Assembly (NCBI RefSeq): GCF_038561965.1
Contig: NZ_CP139348.1
Location: forward strand, 248,001 to 312,000
Direction: 5' to 3'
DNA: 64,000 bases
DNA from: Stutzerimonas stutzeri
GTDB lineage: Bacteria > Pseudomonadota > Gammaproteobacteria > Pseudomonadales > Pseudomonadaceae
Shown: positions 51,465 through 60,006 of the stretch, in pieces
Layout of the letters: each line of letters starts with the position of its first letter
How positions within the stretch are numbered: position 1 is the stretch's first letter
Translations under genes and position numbers: made by a program
The notes under the pieces: generated by a model
The model's database searches: none
The model's input: the letters and a program-made list of their open reading frames with translations, nothing else
What the model was told of the DNA's origin: nothing

Positions 51465-52670
51465 TTAAGGCAGGAAGCTCTGCAGCAGGTCATTGAGAAA
51501 TAGCTGGCCCTTGGGCGTTGCCACCAGGCGTGCAGGATCGGCGGCCAAAAGCCCGCGAGCTTCGGCTTTGCGCCGTGGCTCGGTAAGCTGCTCCAGCGCC
51601 ATACCGGTGCGCTGAGTGAACAGCATGGCCGGTACGCCGTCGGTGAGGCGCAGCACATTCATCAGGAATTCGAAGGGCAATTCATCAGCGGTGAGCAGCT
51701 TTTCTCCAGCGCGGAAGGCCTTCGCCGGGTCGAGGTAGTCCTTCGGAAGGCGGGTCTTCCAGCTGCGCAGGATGCGACCGTCAGCATGGCTGAGTTTGGC
51801 GTGCGCACCGGCACCGATACCGAGGAAGTCACCGAAGGTCCAGTAGTTCAGGTTGTGTCGGGCCTGCCGCCCTGGTTGAGCATAGGCCGAAGTTTCGTAT
51901 TGGCGATAACCGTGCTCGGCGAGCAGCGCCTGACCGGCTTCCTGAATATCCCAGAGAATATCGTCTTCCGGCAGCTGCGGCGGCTGGCTCCAGAACACCG
52001 TGTTCGGCTCCAGCGTCAGCTGGTACCAGGACAGGTGCGTCGGCTGCTGCGCGATGGCGATGCGCAGGTCGCTCAGCGCATCCTCCAGGCTCTGGTCTGG
52101 CAAGCCGTGCATGAGGTCGAGGTTGAAGTTGTCGAAGCCGGCAGCGCGGGCCATGTCGGCCGCGCGAATCGCCTCGTCGCCGTCATGGATGCGGCCGAGC
52201 GCCTTGAGTTTGTCGGCCTGAAAGCTCTGCACGCCGATGGACAGCCGGTTGATACCGAGCTGGCGATAGTCGCGGAACTTGGCCTGCTCGAAGGTCCCCG
52301 GATTGGCCTCGAGGGTGATCTCGATGTCCTCGGCGAACCCGACCAACCGCTCCAGGCCGTCGACGATCACCGCCAGCGCCTTTGCGGAAAACAGGCTTGG
52401 CGTGCCACCGCCGAAGAAGATCGAACTCAGTCGACGACCCTGAACGTGCTCTAGATCATCACGCAGATCGCCCAGCAGCGCGGCGACGTAGGCGTCCTCG
52501 GGCAGCTCGGGGCCAGCCGTGTGGGAATTGAAGTCGCAATAGGGACACTTGCGCACGCACCAGGGGATATGGACGTACGCCGCCAGCGGTGGCAGCTCGA
52601 AGCCGGCCTCCCGCGGCGCGGCGCCGATGCCCCCGTCGCTGATCTGGACTACCTGGTTTGCCGCTTTCAT
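51465..52670 (-). CDS. hemW: Heme chaperone HemW (HemN-like radical SAM protein)
   Basis: A 401-residue radical SAM protein. The cluster motif CVRKCPYCDFNSH near residue 43 is CX3CX2C and is followed by Phe, not the CXFC of the true coproporphyrinogen oxidase HemN; this marks HemW, which inserts heme into respiratory proteins. GGGTPSLF and ITLEANPGT follow in the barrel. The ATG at 52670 overlaps the rdgB stop as ATGA. Often annotated as oxygen-independent coproporphyrinogen oxidase, which is probably incorrect. Confidence 0.94.
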   Translation of the reverse strand: MKAANQVVQISDGGIGAAPREAGFELPPLAAYVHIPWCVRKCPYCDFNSHTAGPELPEDAYVAALLGDLRDDLEHVQGRRLSSIFFGGGTPSLFSAKALAVIVDGLERLVGFAEDIEITLEANPGTFEQAKFRDYRQLGINRLSIGVQSFQADKLKALGRIHDGDEAIRAADMARAAGFDNFNLDLMHGLPDQSLEDALSDLRIAIAQQPTHLSWYQLTLEPNTVFWSQPPQLPEDDILWDIQEAGQALLAEHGYRQYETSAYAQPGRQARHNLNYWTFGDFLGIGAGAHAKLSHADGRILRSWKTRLPKDYLDPAKAFRAGEKLLTADELPFEFLMNVLRLTDGVPAMLFTQRTGMALEQLTEPRRKAEARGLLAADPARLVATPKGQLFLNDLLQSFLP

Positions 52671-53260
52671 ATCCCCAGCCGCTGCTTGAGCAGGGCCATG
52701 GCGCGTGCACGGTGGCTGAGCTGGTTCTTCTGTGTGGCTGGCAGCTCGGCACTGGAGCATTCACATTCCGGCACCCAGAATAGCGGGTCGTAGCCGAAGC
52801 CGTGCTCGCCGCGTGCTGCATGCAAGATACTGCCGTGCCAGAGGCCCTCGCAGATGATCGGCAGCGGATCGTCGGCGTGCCGCACCAGCGCCAGAGCGCA
52901 GACGAACTGCGCACCGCGCTCGGCATCCGGAACCTCACGCAGCACCTCAAGCAGCTTGGCATTGTTGGCGGCATCGCCCTGGCCATCGGCATAGCGCGCC
53001 GAGTAGATGCCAGGTGCGCCGCCAAGGGCGTCGACCGCCAGACCGGAGTCGTCGGCAAGCGCTGGCAGACCGGATATCCGCGCGGCGTTGCGCGCCTTGA
53101 GGATGGCGTTCTCGATGAACGAAAGGCCGGTTTCCTCAGGCTCGATTTCGCTGAACTCGGCGACCGAACGCACGCGTACGGCGTCGCCGAGCATGGCCTG
53201 GAGCTCTTTGAGTTTGCCGGCGTTATGACTGGCCAGCACCAATTCGGAAAAAGGCATCAT
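52667..53260 (-). CDS. rdgB: XTP/dITP pyrophosphatase
   Basis: A 197-residue Ham1-family house-cleaning enzyme that hydrolyses dITP, ITP and XTP to monophosphates. It starts [16 protein letters not shown], with the SxNxxK substrate motif, then [36 protein letters not shown]-like segment (here YADG), [12 protein letters not shown] and the SHRARAM C-terminal motif. Its start overlaps the preceding DUF4426 stop (ATGATG) and its stop overlaps hemW, so the genes are tightly coupled. Confidence 0.97.
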   Translation of the reverse strand: [197 protein letters not shown]

Positions 53261-53679
53261 CGGTCGGGAAAGACTTCCTGGGTGAGCTCGAAGCTGAACG
53301 GCTGCGCGCCAGTCGGCTGTACGGTAAGGCTGAAGCGCAGGGTTTCCTGCGAGTCGAACGGGAATTGCGCGAGGTAATAGATCGCCTCGTCACCTTCCTT
53401 GAGCTGCTTGAAGTTCAGCGCTCGATCCTGGCTTAGCAGGTTCTTCACTTGACCGCTGACCTGTGCGGCGACCGGCTTGCCGGCCTTGAGCACCGAAACA
53501 TTGACGACACCCTGGGTTTTGCTGCGCGTGAGTCCCGCCGCGGCGGCGATATCCGGCTGCAAAAATCCGGAGTTGAAGGCGATGTAGTGGATATCGTATT
53601 CACCGACGCTGTGCTTGCGTTCAGCAAGCGCCGGCAATGTGAGAAGCGCGGCCAAAAGGCCGATCAGGACGTGTTTCAT
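53257..53679 (-). CDS. DUF4426 periplasmic protein
   Basis: A 140-residue exported protein with a signal peptide of 19 residues (GLLAALLTLPALA|ER) and a mainly beta mature part (YDIHYIAFNSGFLQPDIA). It matches DUF4426, found beside metW and rdgB in pseudomonads. Function unknown. The ATG at 53679 is chosen because it begins the signal peptide; the frame extends upstream into metW. Confidence 0.85.
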   Translation of the reverse strand: MKHVLIGLLAALLTLPALAERKHSVGEYDIHYIAFNSGFLQPDIAAAAGLTRSKTQGVVNVSVLKAGKPVAAQVSGQVKNLLSQDRALNFKQLKEGDEAIYYLAQFPFDSQETLRFSLTVQPTGAQPFSFELTQEVFPDR

Positions 53680-53704
53680 ATGCTTACCTCCAGCGTTGAG
53701 CCGC

Positions 53705-54304
53705 TCAGCGGGATGGCCCGGTGACGCGGTAGATGCCGATTTCGCCCAGCAGATTCGGCCATGAGCGACTGGCCCAGCCATGCCTGTGGTCGCGGTCGAC
53801 CGCCAGGCGTTCGAGCACCCTGGCGCCGCTTTCCTGGCATAGCCGCTCGAAGTCCTCGAACGTGCAGAAGTGAATGTTCGGCGTGTTGTACCAAGTGTAG
53901 GGGAGGAACTCCGATACCGGCATGCGGCCCTTGCTCGCCAAGTACCAGCGGCAGCGCCAATGACCGAAGTTGGGGAAGGTGATGATGCACTGGCGGCCGA
54001 CGCGCAGCATTTCCTTCATCAGCTTGTCCGGGTAGTGCACTGCTTGCAGCGCCTGGGTCATCACTACCATGTCGAAGCTGTCGCTGGCGAAATTGCCCAG
54101 GCCCAGATCGAGGTTCTGCTCGATGACGTTGACGCCCTTGTCGATGCAAGCAGCGATGTTATCCGGGTCGATTTCCAGACCATAGCCGCTGACCTGCTTG
54201 TGGTCGCGCAGCCAGGCCAGCAGCTCGCCATTGCCGCAGCCGAGGTCGAGAACTCGGCTGCCGGCCGGTATCCACTCTTGGATGATGTCCAGATCGGCGC
54301 GCAT
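53705..54304 (-). CDS. metW: Methionine biosynthesis protein MetW
   Basis: A 199-residue methyltransferase-fold protein. SRVLDLGCGNGELLAWL near residue 17 is the nucleotide-binding loop, and the central FPNFGHWRCRWYLASKGRMP is specific for MetW. It works with MetX in homoserine acylation; in several proteobacteria MetX is active only with MetW. It starts 9 bases after metX, consistent with a metXW operon. Confidence 0.96.
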   Translation of the reverse strand: MRADLDIIQEWIPAGSRVLDLGCGNGELLAWLRDHKQVSGYGLEIDPDNIAACIDKGVNVIEQNLDLGLGNFASDSFDMVVMTQALQAVHYPDKLMKEMLRVGRQCIITFPNFGHWRCRWYLASKGRMPVSEFLPYTWYNTPNIHFCTFEDFERLCQESGARVLERLAVDRDHRHGWASRSWPNLLGEIGIYRVTGPSR

Positions 54305-54313
54305 CTTCGTTCC

Positions 54314-55453
54314 TTATACGGCTATGCGGTTCATGTAACCGCGGAAGGCTTGCAGGTAGCGGGGATTGGGGATCAGGAAGGCGTCATGGCCTTGTGGTGC
54401 GTCGATCTCCAGGTAGCAGACGTTCTTGCGTGCGGCGAGCAGGGCATCGACGATTTCCCGCGAACGCTCCGGCGAGAAGCGCCAGTCGGTGGTGAAGGAC
54501 ATCACGCAGAAATCCGCTTGGGCGGCTTCGAACGTTTTGGCCAGGTTGTCGTCCCTGGCTGCAGCCGGGTCGAAGTAGTCCAGCGCCTTGGTCATCAGCA
54601 AATAGGTATTGGCGTCGAAGCGCCCGGAGAACTCCTCGCCCTGATAGCGCAGGTAGCTTTCGACCTGGAACTCGACGCTGTTGAAGTCGTAATTGAGCTT
54701 CTCGCTCTTCAGTCCGCGGCCGAACTTGGTGCCCATGGCATCATCGGACAAATAGGTGATGTGGCCAACCATGCGCGCCAGCATCAGTCCGCGCTTGGGG
54801 ATCACGCCCATTTCCTGGAAGTGCCCGCCGTGGAACTCCGGGTCGGAGAGAATGGCCTGGCGCGCAACTTCGTTGAAGGCGATGTTCTGCGCCGACAGTT
54901 TCGGCGCAGAAGCGATGGCCAGGCAGTGACGCACCCGCTCGGGGTAGCTGATGGTCCACTGCAAAGCCTGCATGCCGCCCAGGCTGCCGCCAACTACCGC
55001 GGCCCACTGGGCGATGCCAAGGCGGTCGGCCAGCAGCGCCTGGCTGTGTACCCAATCCTCCACCGTTACCACCGGGAAATCGGCACCGTAGGGCTTGCCG
55101 CTGGATGGATTGGTGCTGCTCGGACCGGTCGAGCCGTTGCAGCCGCCAAGGTTGTTCAGGCTGACAACGAAGAAGCGGTCGGTATCGATGGCCTTGCCCG
55201 GGCCGATGCATGAATCCCACCAGCCAGGCTTGCGGTCGTCCTCGCTGTGATAGCCGGCCGCGTGATGGTGGCCGGACAGCGCATGGCAGATAAGCACGGC
55301 ATTGCTGCGCGCGGCGTTCAGCTCGCCGTAGGTTTCATAGATCAGCTGGTAATCGGCCAGCGTGCGGCCGCAGGCGAGTGTCAGTGGCTCGGCAAAGTGC
55401 GCGACCTGCGGACTCACCAGGCCAACGGAATCGGCGGGAATTGCAGTGGGCAT
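54314..55453 (-). CDS. metX: Homoserine O-acyltransferase (succinyl type in Pseudomonas)
   Basis: A 379-residue alpha/beta hydrolase-fold enzyme that activates homoserine for methionine synthesis. The oxyanion motif CHALSGHHHAAGY, the GGCNGSTGPSSTNP loop, the nucleophile in VGGSLGGMQALQW (Ser about 150) and the C-terminal DAPQGHDAFL (catalytic His) are all present. Pseudomonas MetX proteins use succinyl-CoA although the family name is acetyltransferase; the loop controlling this cannot be settled by eye. No SAM riboswitch is seen upstream. Confidence 0.96.
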   Translation of the reverse strand: MPTAIPADSVGLVSPQVAHFAEPLTLACGRTLADYQLIYETYGELNAARSNAVLICHALSGHHHAAGYHSEDDRKPGWWDSCIGPGKAIDTDRFFVVSLNNLGGCNGSTGPSSTNPSSGKPYGADFPVVTVEDWVHSQALLADRLGIAQWAAVVGGSLGGMQALQWTISYPERVRHCLAIASAPKLSAQNIAFNEVARQAILSDPEFHGGHFQEMGVIPKRGLMLARMVGHITYLSDDAMGTKFGRGLKSEKLNYDFNSVEFQVESYLRYQGEEFSGRFDANTYLLMTKALDYFDPAAARDDNLAKTFEAAQADFCVMSFTTDWRFSPERSREIVDALLAARKNVCYLEIDAPQGHDAFLIPNPRYLQAFRGYMNRIAV

Positions 55454-55579
55454 CGACCCTGGCTCTTGCTTGAAGAAGGCGGCAAAGTCTAAAGGTATGC
55501 GCGCTGCAATTCATCCTGAAATGCAACGGCGGGCAGGGTGCTTGCCATTTCGTCGTCGTCGCGGTGGAAATGGCTCGTC

Positions 55580-57547
55580 CTAACTGCTTTGAACGCTGGC
55601 CAGGCTGACCACTTTGCCCTGCCGCCGCAACGGCGCAGGCCGGCGCAACGCACGCAGCATTTCCGCGGCTTGCGCCAGTTGCTGCTCCAGTTCGCCGCTG
55701 TAACGGGTCAGCAGTTGGCCGCGCTGGCTGTTCTGCTGGCTCTCGTTGGCCAGGCTCTTCAGCCGCAGGATGTGCGTTTCCAGCTGCTGCTTGTGCTCCA
55801 GGGAAAACTGCAGCAACGGTGTCAGTGCGTCGCCCGCCCATTGCTCAGCTTCCTGGCGCAGGCACTGGTGCAAGGCAATGACTTCCTGCACAAGGGTGGC
55901 GAAGAAGCGCCGGGTCAGCGTGCGCTGCTCGGTGAGCAGAGTCTTGAGCTGCAGGCGGAACTGATCGGCCTTGCCTTGCAGGCTGCGTAGCTCGCGTTGG
56001 TAGGGCAGCAGTTGGAACAGCGGCGGGTCGATGCCGTTCAAGGGATTTTCTTCGCTGTGCCGACGGTAGATCGCCGAAACTATCTTGTTGGCGCGCTCGG
56101 CTTCCTGTTCGAGGATGCCCAGATCCTGCTCCACCGAGCGGAAGAAGTGCAGGATGGCCAGATTGATGCCGAGCGTCGTCAGGCTGCCGGTCAGGCTTCG
56201 GCGCAGCCGGCTCAGGTGCTCCTCAAGGCGTTCTGCACGGATCGCCGTGCGCAGCAGCTCACCCTGGCGCTGCAGCAGACGCTGATTGGTCTTCAGATCG
56301 AGCAGGCGCTTGTGATGGCGGTTGTGGTCGTGTCGGGTACGCGCGGTGAGTTCGAGCAGCATCTGCCCGCTGCCTTCCTGGTGGCTGGCCAGCACGTCGC
56401 GCTGCTCGATGACCTTTTCCAGGCGCAGCTTGAGCGCGTGCTGGCTGTTCTGCACCAGGGCAAGTACCTGAAGCACCACTTGGTCTTCGAGTAAGCGTTC
56501 CTTCTGCGCCAGGATGCGCTGACTGAGCAATTGCTCCAGCTGCGCCAGTTGGCTGCGTTCGAGTAGCGCCTGGTCACCGCGTATTTTCGCCATCAGCGCC
56601 TGTTTGGCCGACAAGGGCAGTACGTCCGCGCGGTCGATGCCGAGCTGCTGTGCTGTGGTTGCGCGAATGTCTTCGATGGCCTTCTGGACGAAGGTTTCGC
56701 CGGCCACGTCATCCCAGAGCACGTCGATCTTGTTGAGCACGGCGAACAGGCTGCTCTGGGTGTCTTCGTCGAGCTGGCGGATGTGCTGCTGCCAGATCTG
56801 CATATCGCTGGCGGTAACGCCGGTGTCGGCGGAGAGCAGGAAAATGATCGCCTGAGCGTTGGGCAGCATCGACAGGGTCAGTTCCGGTTCGCTGCCCAGC
56901 GCGTTCAGCCCAGGGGTGTCGAGAATGCGCAGGCCCTGGCGCAGCAAAGGGTGGTCGAAGTTGACCATGGCATGACGCCAGGCCGGCACCAGTACGGTGT
57001 CGCCGCTACCGGCGCTTTCCAGGCCGGCTGGGTCGAAGCCCAGCTGGATTGCCTGCTCCACCGGCATGACCTTGGTCAGCGCCACCTGAGCGAAGGCTTC
57101 GGCCATGCTTTCGGGGTCGTGCGGGTCGAGGGGCAGGTTCAGCCAGAGGCGCGGCGTGCGCTTGAGTTGCACGATGCTGGTGTCTTCCAGGCGCGATTCG
57201 ATGGGCAGCAAACGAATGTAGGAACGCTCCGGGCGTGGGTCGAAAAACAGCTCGGTGGGGCACATGGTGGTACGTCCGGCTCGCGAGGGCAGGATGCGCT
57301 GACCGTAGTTGGAAAAGAACAGACTGTTGATCAGTTCGGTCTTGCCGCGCGAATACTCGCCGACGAACGCCAGGGTGATGTGATCGGTGCGTAACACCCG
57401 CAGCGCTCGCTCCAGACGGGCTTCGACGCCTTCGCTGCTGAGCCGGTTGTGCGCTAACCAACTGCGATAACGGGTGATCTCGCGAATGAGGTCGCGCTTC
57501 CAGGTGACGTAGGCGTCCACTTGTCGATCGAGGCGTTCCATGCTCAT
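55580..57547 (-). CDS. Dynamin-like GTPase
   Basis: A 655-residue large GTPase. The G domain has G1 FVGEYSRGKTELINSLF (63-70), G2 near RAGRTTMCPTE (Thr 93-94), G3 ILDTPGLNALGSEPE and G4 VLNKIDVLWDD. The remaining about 350 residues are helical, with Gln- and Leu-rich coiled-coil stretches and a short hydrophobic patch (LTTLGINLAILHFF) that may touch membrane. This is the arrangement of bacterial dynamin-like proteins. It lacks a transmembrane helix pair. The first ATG has AGGAG five bases upstream. It lies between metX and yggT and is probably its own unit. Confidence 0.85.
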   Translation of the reverse strand: MSMERLDRQVDAYVTWKRDLIREITRYRSWLAHNRLSSEGVEARLERALRVLRTDHITLAFVGEYSRGKTELINSLFFSNYGQRILPSRAGRTTMCPTELFFDPRPERSYIRLLPIESRLEDTSIVQLKRTPRLWLNLPLDPHDPESMAEAFAQVALTKVMPVEQAIQLGFDPAGLESAGSGDTVLVPAWRHAMVNFDHPLLRQGLRILDTPGLNALGSEPELTLSMLPNAQAIIFLLSADTGVTASDMQIWQQHIRQLDEDTQSSLFAVLNKIDVLWDDVAGETFVQKAIEDIRATTAQQLGIDRADVLPLSAKQALMAKIRGDQALLERSQLAQLEQLLSQRILAQKERLLEDQVVLQVLALVQNSQHALKLRLEKVIEQRDVLASHQEGSGQMLLELTARTRHDHNRHHKRLLDLKTNQRLLQRQGELLRTAIRAERLEEHLSRLRRSLTGSLTTLGINLAILHFFRSVEQDLGILEQEAERANKIVSAIYRRHSEENPLNGIDPPLFQLLPYQRELRSLQGKADQFRLQLKTLLTEQRTLTRRFFATLVQEVIALHQCLRQEAEQWAGDALTPLLQFSLEHKQQLETHILRLKSLANESQQNSQRGQLLTRYSGELEQQLAQAAEMLRALRRPAPLRRQGKVVSLASVQSS

Positions 57548-57613
57548 CCAACTCCTGGAAGTGTGTTCGGCGAATTATCGGACCCGCTGCAGCGGCGTCA
57601 ATTCAGTCCACGC

Positions 57614-57805
57614 CTAGCGTGACCGAACGGCGCTTACGCCGGCGCGAGCGGTCATGGCCAGCTCGAAATCGAGACGCTGTCCCTCGTTCACAGCTCGCAG
57701 CTGAGTACGAGGCAAGACGGAAAAAACCGAGAAAGTGCAGTCTACGTCCAGCCAGGCGGCACCGAGGCGCTTTCGCGCCTCGGTGCCGCTTTGGCGGTAA
57801 AGCAT
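57614..57805 (-). pseudogene. Possible degenerate cold-shock-domain protein (uncertain)
   Basis: A 63-codon frame in the gap between yggT and the dynamin-like gene. The N-terminus (MLYRQSGT) and the second half (LRAVNEGQRLDFELAMTARAG) resemble the ends of a cold-shock protein, where EGQRVxFE is usual. The RNA-binding KGFGFI and VFVHF motifs are absent or scrambled. A perfect 13-bp hairpin overlaps the codons that should carry them. It may be a relic or chance coding; no good ribosome-binding site is seen. Confidence 0.25.
57758..57787. repeat. Perfect 13-bp hairpin after yggT
   Basis: GGCACCGAGGCGC / GCGCCTCGGTGCC with a 4-base loop (TTTC; GAAA on the minus strand, a stable GNRA tetraloop). 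It lies 29 bases past the yggT stop. There is no T-run on either side, so it may stop or protect the yggT-side transcript by structure alone, or be a mobile repeat copy. Confidence 0.75.
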
Positions 57806-57815
57806 GAACGGCGTC

Positions 57816-58406
57816 TCAGATGAGCATGCGCAGGATATTGGGCATGTGCGTCATGGTGGCTAAGTTGTTAACCACCAGCATGTCCAGCAGCTTGATCGTC
57901 AGGAAGGCGAAGATCGGCGAGATATCCAGCCCGCCGAGGTTCGGCAGCAGGCGGCGGAACGGGGCCAACACCGGCTCGCACAGTTGGCTGACCAGCTGTG
58001 CTCCCGGGTTTTGGCTGCCGGGGGCCACCCAGGACAGGATGACGCTGATGATCAGCGCCCAGAAGAAGATGTTGAGGAACAGTCCGGTAATGCCTATCAG
58101 CGCCCAGACCAGCAACAACAAGGGATTGCCAGTGGTGCCATAGGCGATCAGCAGGATGAGCGCCATCAGCACCATCTGTACGATCAGCGCGAGAATCAGC
58201 GAAGAAAGATCCAGCGTGCCCACGCTCGGAACGATGCGGCGTATCGGCCGCAGTAACGGATGGGTTGCCTTGACGATGAACTGGCTCAGCGGGTTGTAGA
58301 AGTCGGCGCGTACCAGCTGCAGGATGAAACGCAGCAGCACGATCAGCAGGTAAAGGCTGCCCAGCGTCTGAATGACGAGAATCAGGGCTTGTGAGAGTTG
58401 GGACAT
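57816..58406 (-). CDS. YggT-family membrane protein
   Basis: A 196-residue membrane protein with two YggT domains, each giving about two helices. The conserved VRADFYNPLSQFIVKATHPLLRPIRRIVPS (residues 32-61) recurs in shorter form as LSWVAPGSQNPGAQL and EPVLAPFRRLLPNLGGLDISP. Homologues are linked to osmotic stress and cell-shape functions in other bacteria; the role here is unknown. It follows proC by 9 bases, forming yggS-proC-yggT as commonly found. Confidence 0.92.
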   Translation of the reverse strand: MSQLSQALILVIQTLGSLYLLIVLLRFILQLVRADFYNPLSQFIVKATHPLLRPIRRIVPSVGTLDLSSLILALIVQMVLMALILLIAYGTTGNPLLLLVWALIGITGLFLNIFFWALIISVILSWVAPGSQNPGAQLVSQLCEPVLAPFRRLLPNLGGLDISPIFAFLTIKLLDMLVVNNLATMTHMPNILRMLI

Positions 58407-58415
58407 GAATGCTCC

Positions 58416-59240
58416 TTATTGGCCCAGTTGTTCGGCCAGCTCGGCCGAGCGTTGTGCGGCGGCGCTCAGGGCCTGCTGCACCAGTTGCTCGAAGCCGCCG
58501 GCCTGGAAGGCTTTGATCGCCGCTTCGGTGGTTCCGTTCGGCGAGGTGACGCGGCGGCGCAGTTCAGCGGCGTCGACATCACTTTCGCAAGCCATGCGCG
58601 CGGCGCCAAGCGCCGTCTGCATGGTCAGTCGCGCGGCGGTTTCGCGGGGCAGGCCGAGCTGCTCGCCGGCAGTGGTCATCGCTTCGATCAGCAGGAAAAA
58701 ATAGGCTGGGCCGCTACCGGAAACGGCCGTGACCGCGTCGATCAGGTGTTCCTCGTCGAGCCACAAGGCCATGCCAACGGCCGATAGCAGTTGTTCGGCC
58801 TGCTGCTTTTGCCTGTCGCTGACTTGCGAGTTGGCGTACAGGCCGCTGACGCCCTGGCGCAGCAGTGACGGCGTGTTCGGCATGCAGCGCACAATCGCCT
58901 GCGGAGCGGGGCCAAGCCAGCGCTGCAGGCTGTCGCAGCTGATGCCTGCCGCGATCGATACGATCAACGGCGCGTGGCCCAGATGCGCGACGAGATCAAG
59001 GCATACTGCCTGCATGACCTGCGGCTTTACGGACAGCACCACCACATCGGCGCCAGCCAACGCTTCGGCGTTCTGTGCGAAGGTCTGGATGCCATGTTCG
59101 GCGCTGATCTTCGCGCGCTGCTCAGCGCCTGGATCGCTGGCGCGGATGGCATCCGCTGCGACGCCTTGCGCGCGCAGCCCGCCGATCAGGCTGGCGGCCA
59201 TGTTGCCAGCACCGATGAAGGCGATGCGGGGAGAGGTCAT
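58416..59240 (-). CDS. proC: Pyrroline-5-carboxylate reductase
   Basis: A 274-residue NADPH-dependent reductase for the last step of proline synthesis. The N-terminal cofactor site is IAFIGAGNMAASLIGGL, followed by VLSVKPQ near 70 and the signature segment GSGPAYFFLLIEAM with the LGLPRETAARLTMQTALGAA helix. The C-terminal LRRRVTSPNGTTEAAI is conserved. The ATG at 59240 follows AAAGGAA; eleven upstream codons in frame are not needed. It lies 10 bases after yggS. Confidence 0.96.
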   Translation of the reverse strand: MTSPRIAFIGAGNMAASLIGGLRAQGVAADAIRASDPGAEQRAKISAEHGIQTFAQNAEALAGADVVVLSVKPQVMQAVCLDLVAHLGHAPLIVSIAAGISCDSLQRWLGPAPQAIVRCMPNTPSLLRQGVSGLYANSQVSDRQKQQAEQLLSAVGMALWLDEEHLIDAVTAVSGSGPAYFFLLIEAMTTAGEQLGLPRETAARLTMQTALGAARMACESDVDAAELRRRVTSPNGTTEAAIKAFQAGGFEQLVQQALSAAAQRSAELAEQLGQ

Positions 59241-59250
59241 AGCTATTCCT

Positions 59251-59940
59251 TTATTGAGGGCGCCCGTAATCACGCGCGCCGAACAGTGCGGTACCGATGC
59301 GGACCCAGGTCGTGCCTTCGGCGATTGCCGCTTCGAGATCCTGGCTCATGCCCATGGACAGCGTATCCAGCGTCAGTGGCAGTTCGTCGCGCAATGCCCT
59401 GAGCCGGGCAAAGGCAGCGCGCTGCTCGGCGGGGTCGTCGCTGGGCGCGGGAATGCACATCAGGCCACGCAGACGTAGATTAGGCAGCGCGGCAACGGCC
59501 TGCGCCAATTGGTGCAGCTCCTCTGGGGCGCAACCGGACTTGCTTGCCTCGCAACTGACATTGACCTGCAGGCAGATGTTCAGTGGCGGCAGCTGTGCCG
59601 GGCGTTGATCGGAGAGGCGCTGGGCTATCTTTAGCCGATCCACCGAGTGCACCCAGTCGAAGTGTTCGGCGATTGGTTTGGTCTTGTTCGACTGTATGGG
59701 GCCGATGAAATGCCAGATCAGTGACAGGTCGCTCAGCTCGGCCTGCTTGTCCAGCGCTTCCTGCAAATAGTTTTCGCCGAAATCCTGCACGCCGGCTTCT
59801 GCTGCCTCGCGAATGGTGGCCGCCGACTGGGTCTTGCTCACCGCCAGCAGCCCGACCGTGGTCGGGTCGCGATCCACAGCTTGCGCCGCCTCACGGATGC
59901 GCGCTGCGACCTTTGCAATATTCTTCTCTATCGTGGACAT
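59251..59940 (-). CDS. yggS: Pyridoxal phosphate homeostasis protein
   Basis: A 229-residue PLP-binding TIM-barrel protein (YggS/PROSC family). The PLP lysine is in LLAVSKTQ near residue 36; FGENYLQEALDK and WHFIGPIQSNKTK are hallmark motifs, and the phosphate-binding SMGMSQDLEAAI precedes WVRIGTALFG. It has no enzyme activity but buffers pyridoxal phosphate and affects amino acid metabolism. It is divergent from pilT and heads the yggS-proC-yggT unit. Confidence 0.96.
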   Translation of the reverse strand: MSTIEKNIAKVAARIREAAQAVDRDPTTVGLLAVSKTQSAATIREAAEAGVQDFGENYLQEALDKQAELSDLSLIWHFIGPIQSNKTKPIAEHFDWVHSVDRLKIAQRLSDQRPAQLPPLNICLQVNVSCEASKSGCAPEELHQLAQAVAALPNLRLRGLMCIPAPSDDPAEQRAAFARLRALRDELPLTLDTLSMGMSQDLEAAIAEGTTWVRIGTALFGARDYGRPQ

Positions 59941-60006
59941 TACTTGCGCCCGCCGCCTTGGGGTCTGCGCGGCATTCTACCTGCTTGCTTGTAATTGGGG
60001 AGTCCC

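Noticed and set aside
53870..55213. Open frame of about 450 codons opposite metW and metX
   Set aside because: Antisense to two well-identified enzymes; composition is typical of GC-rich shadow.
55454..55579. Possible SAM riboswitch upstream of metX
   Set aside because: No conserved SAM-I or SAM-II core is visible in the short gap.
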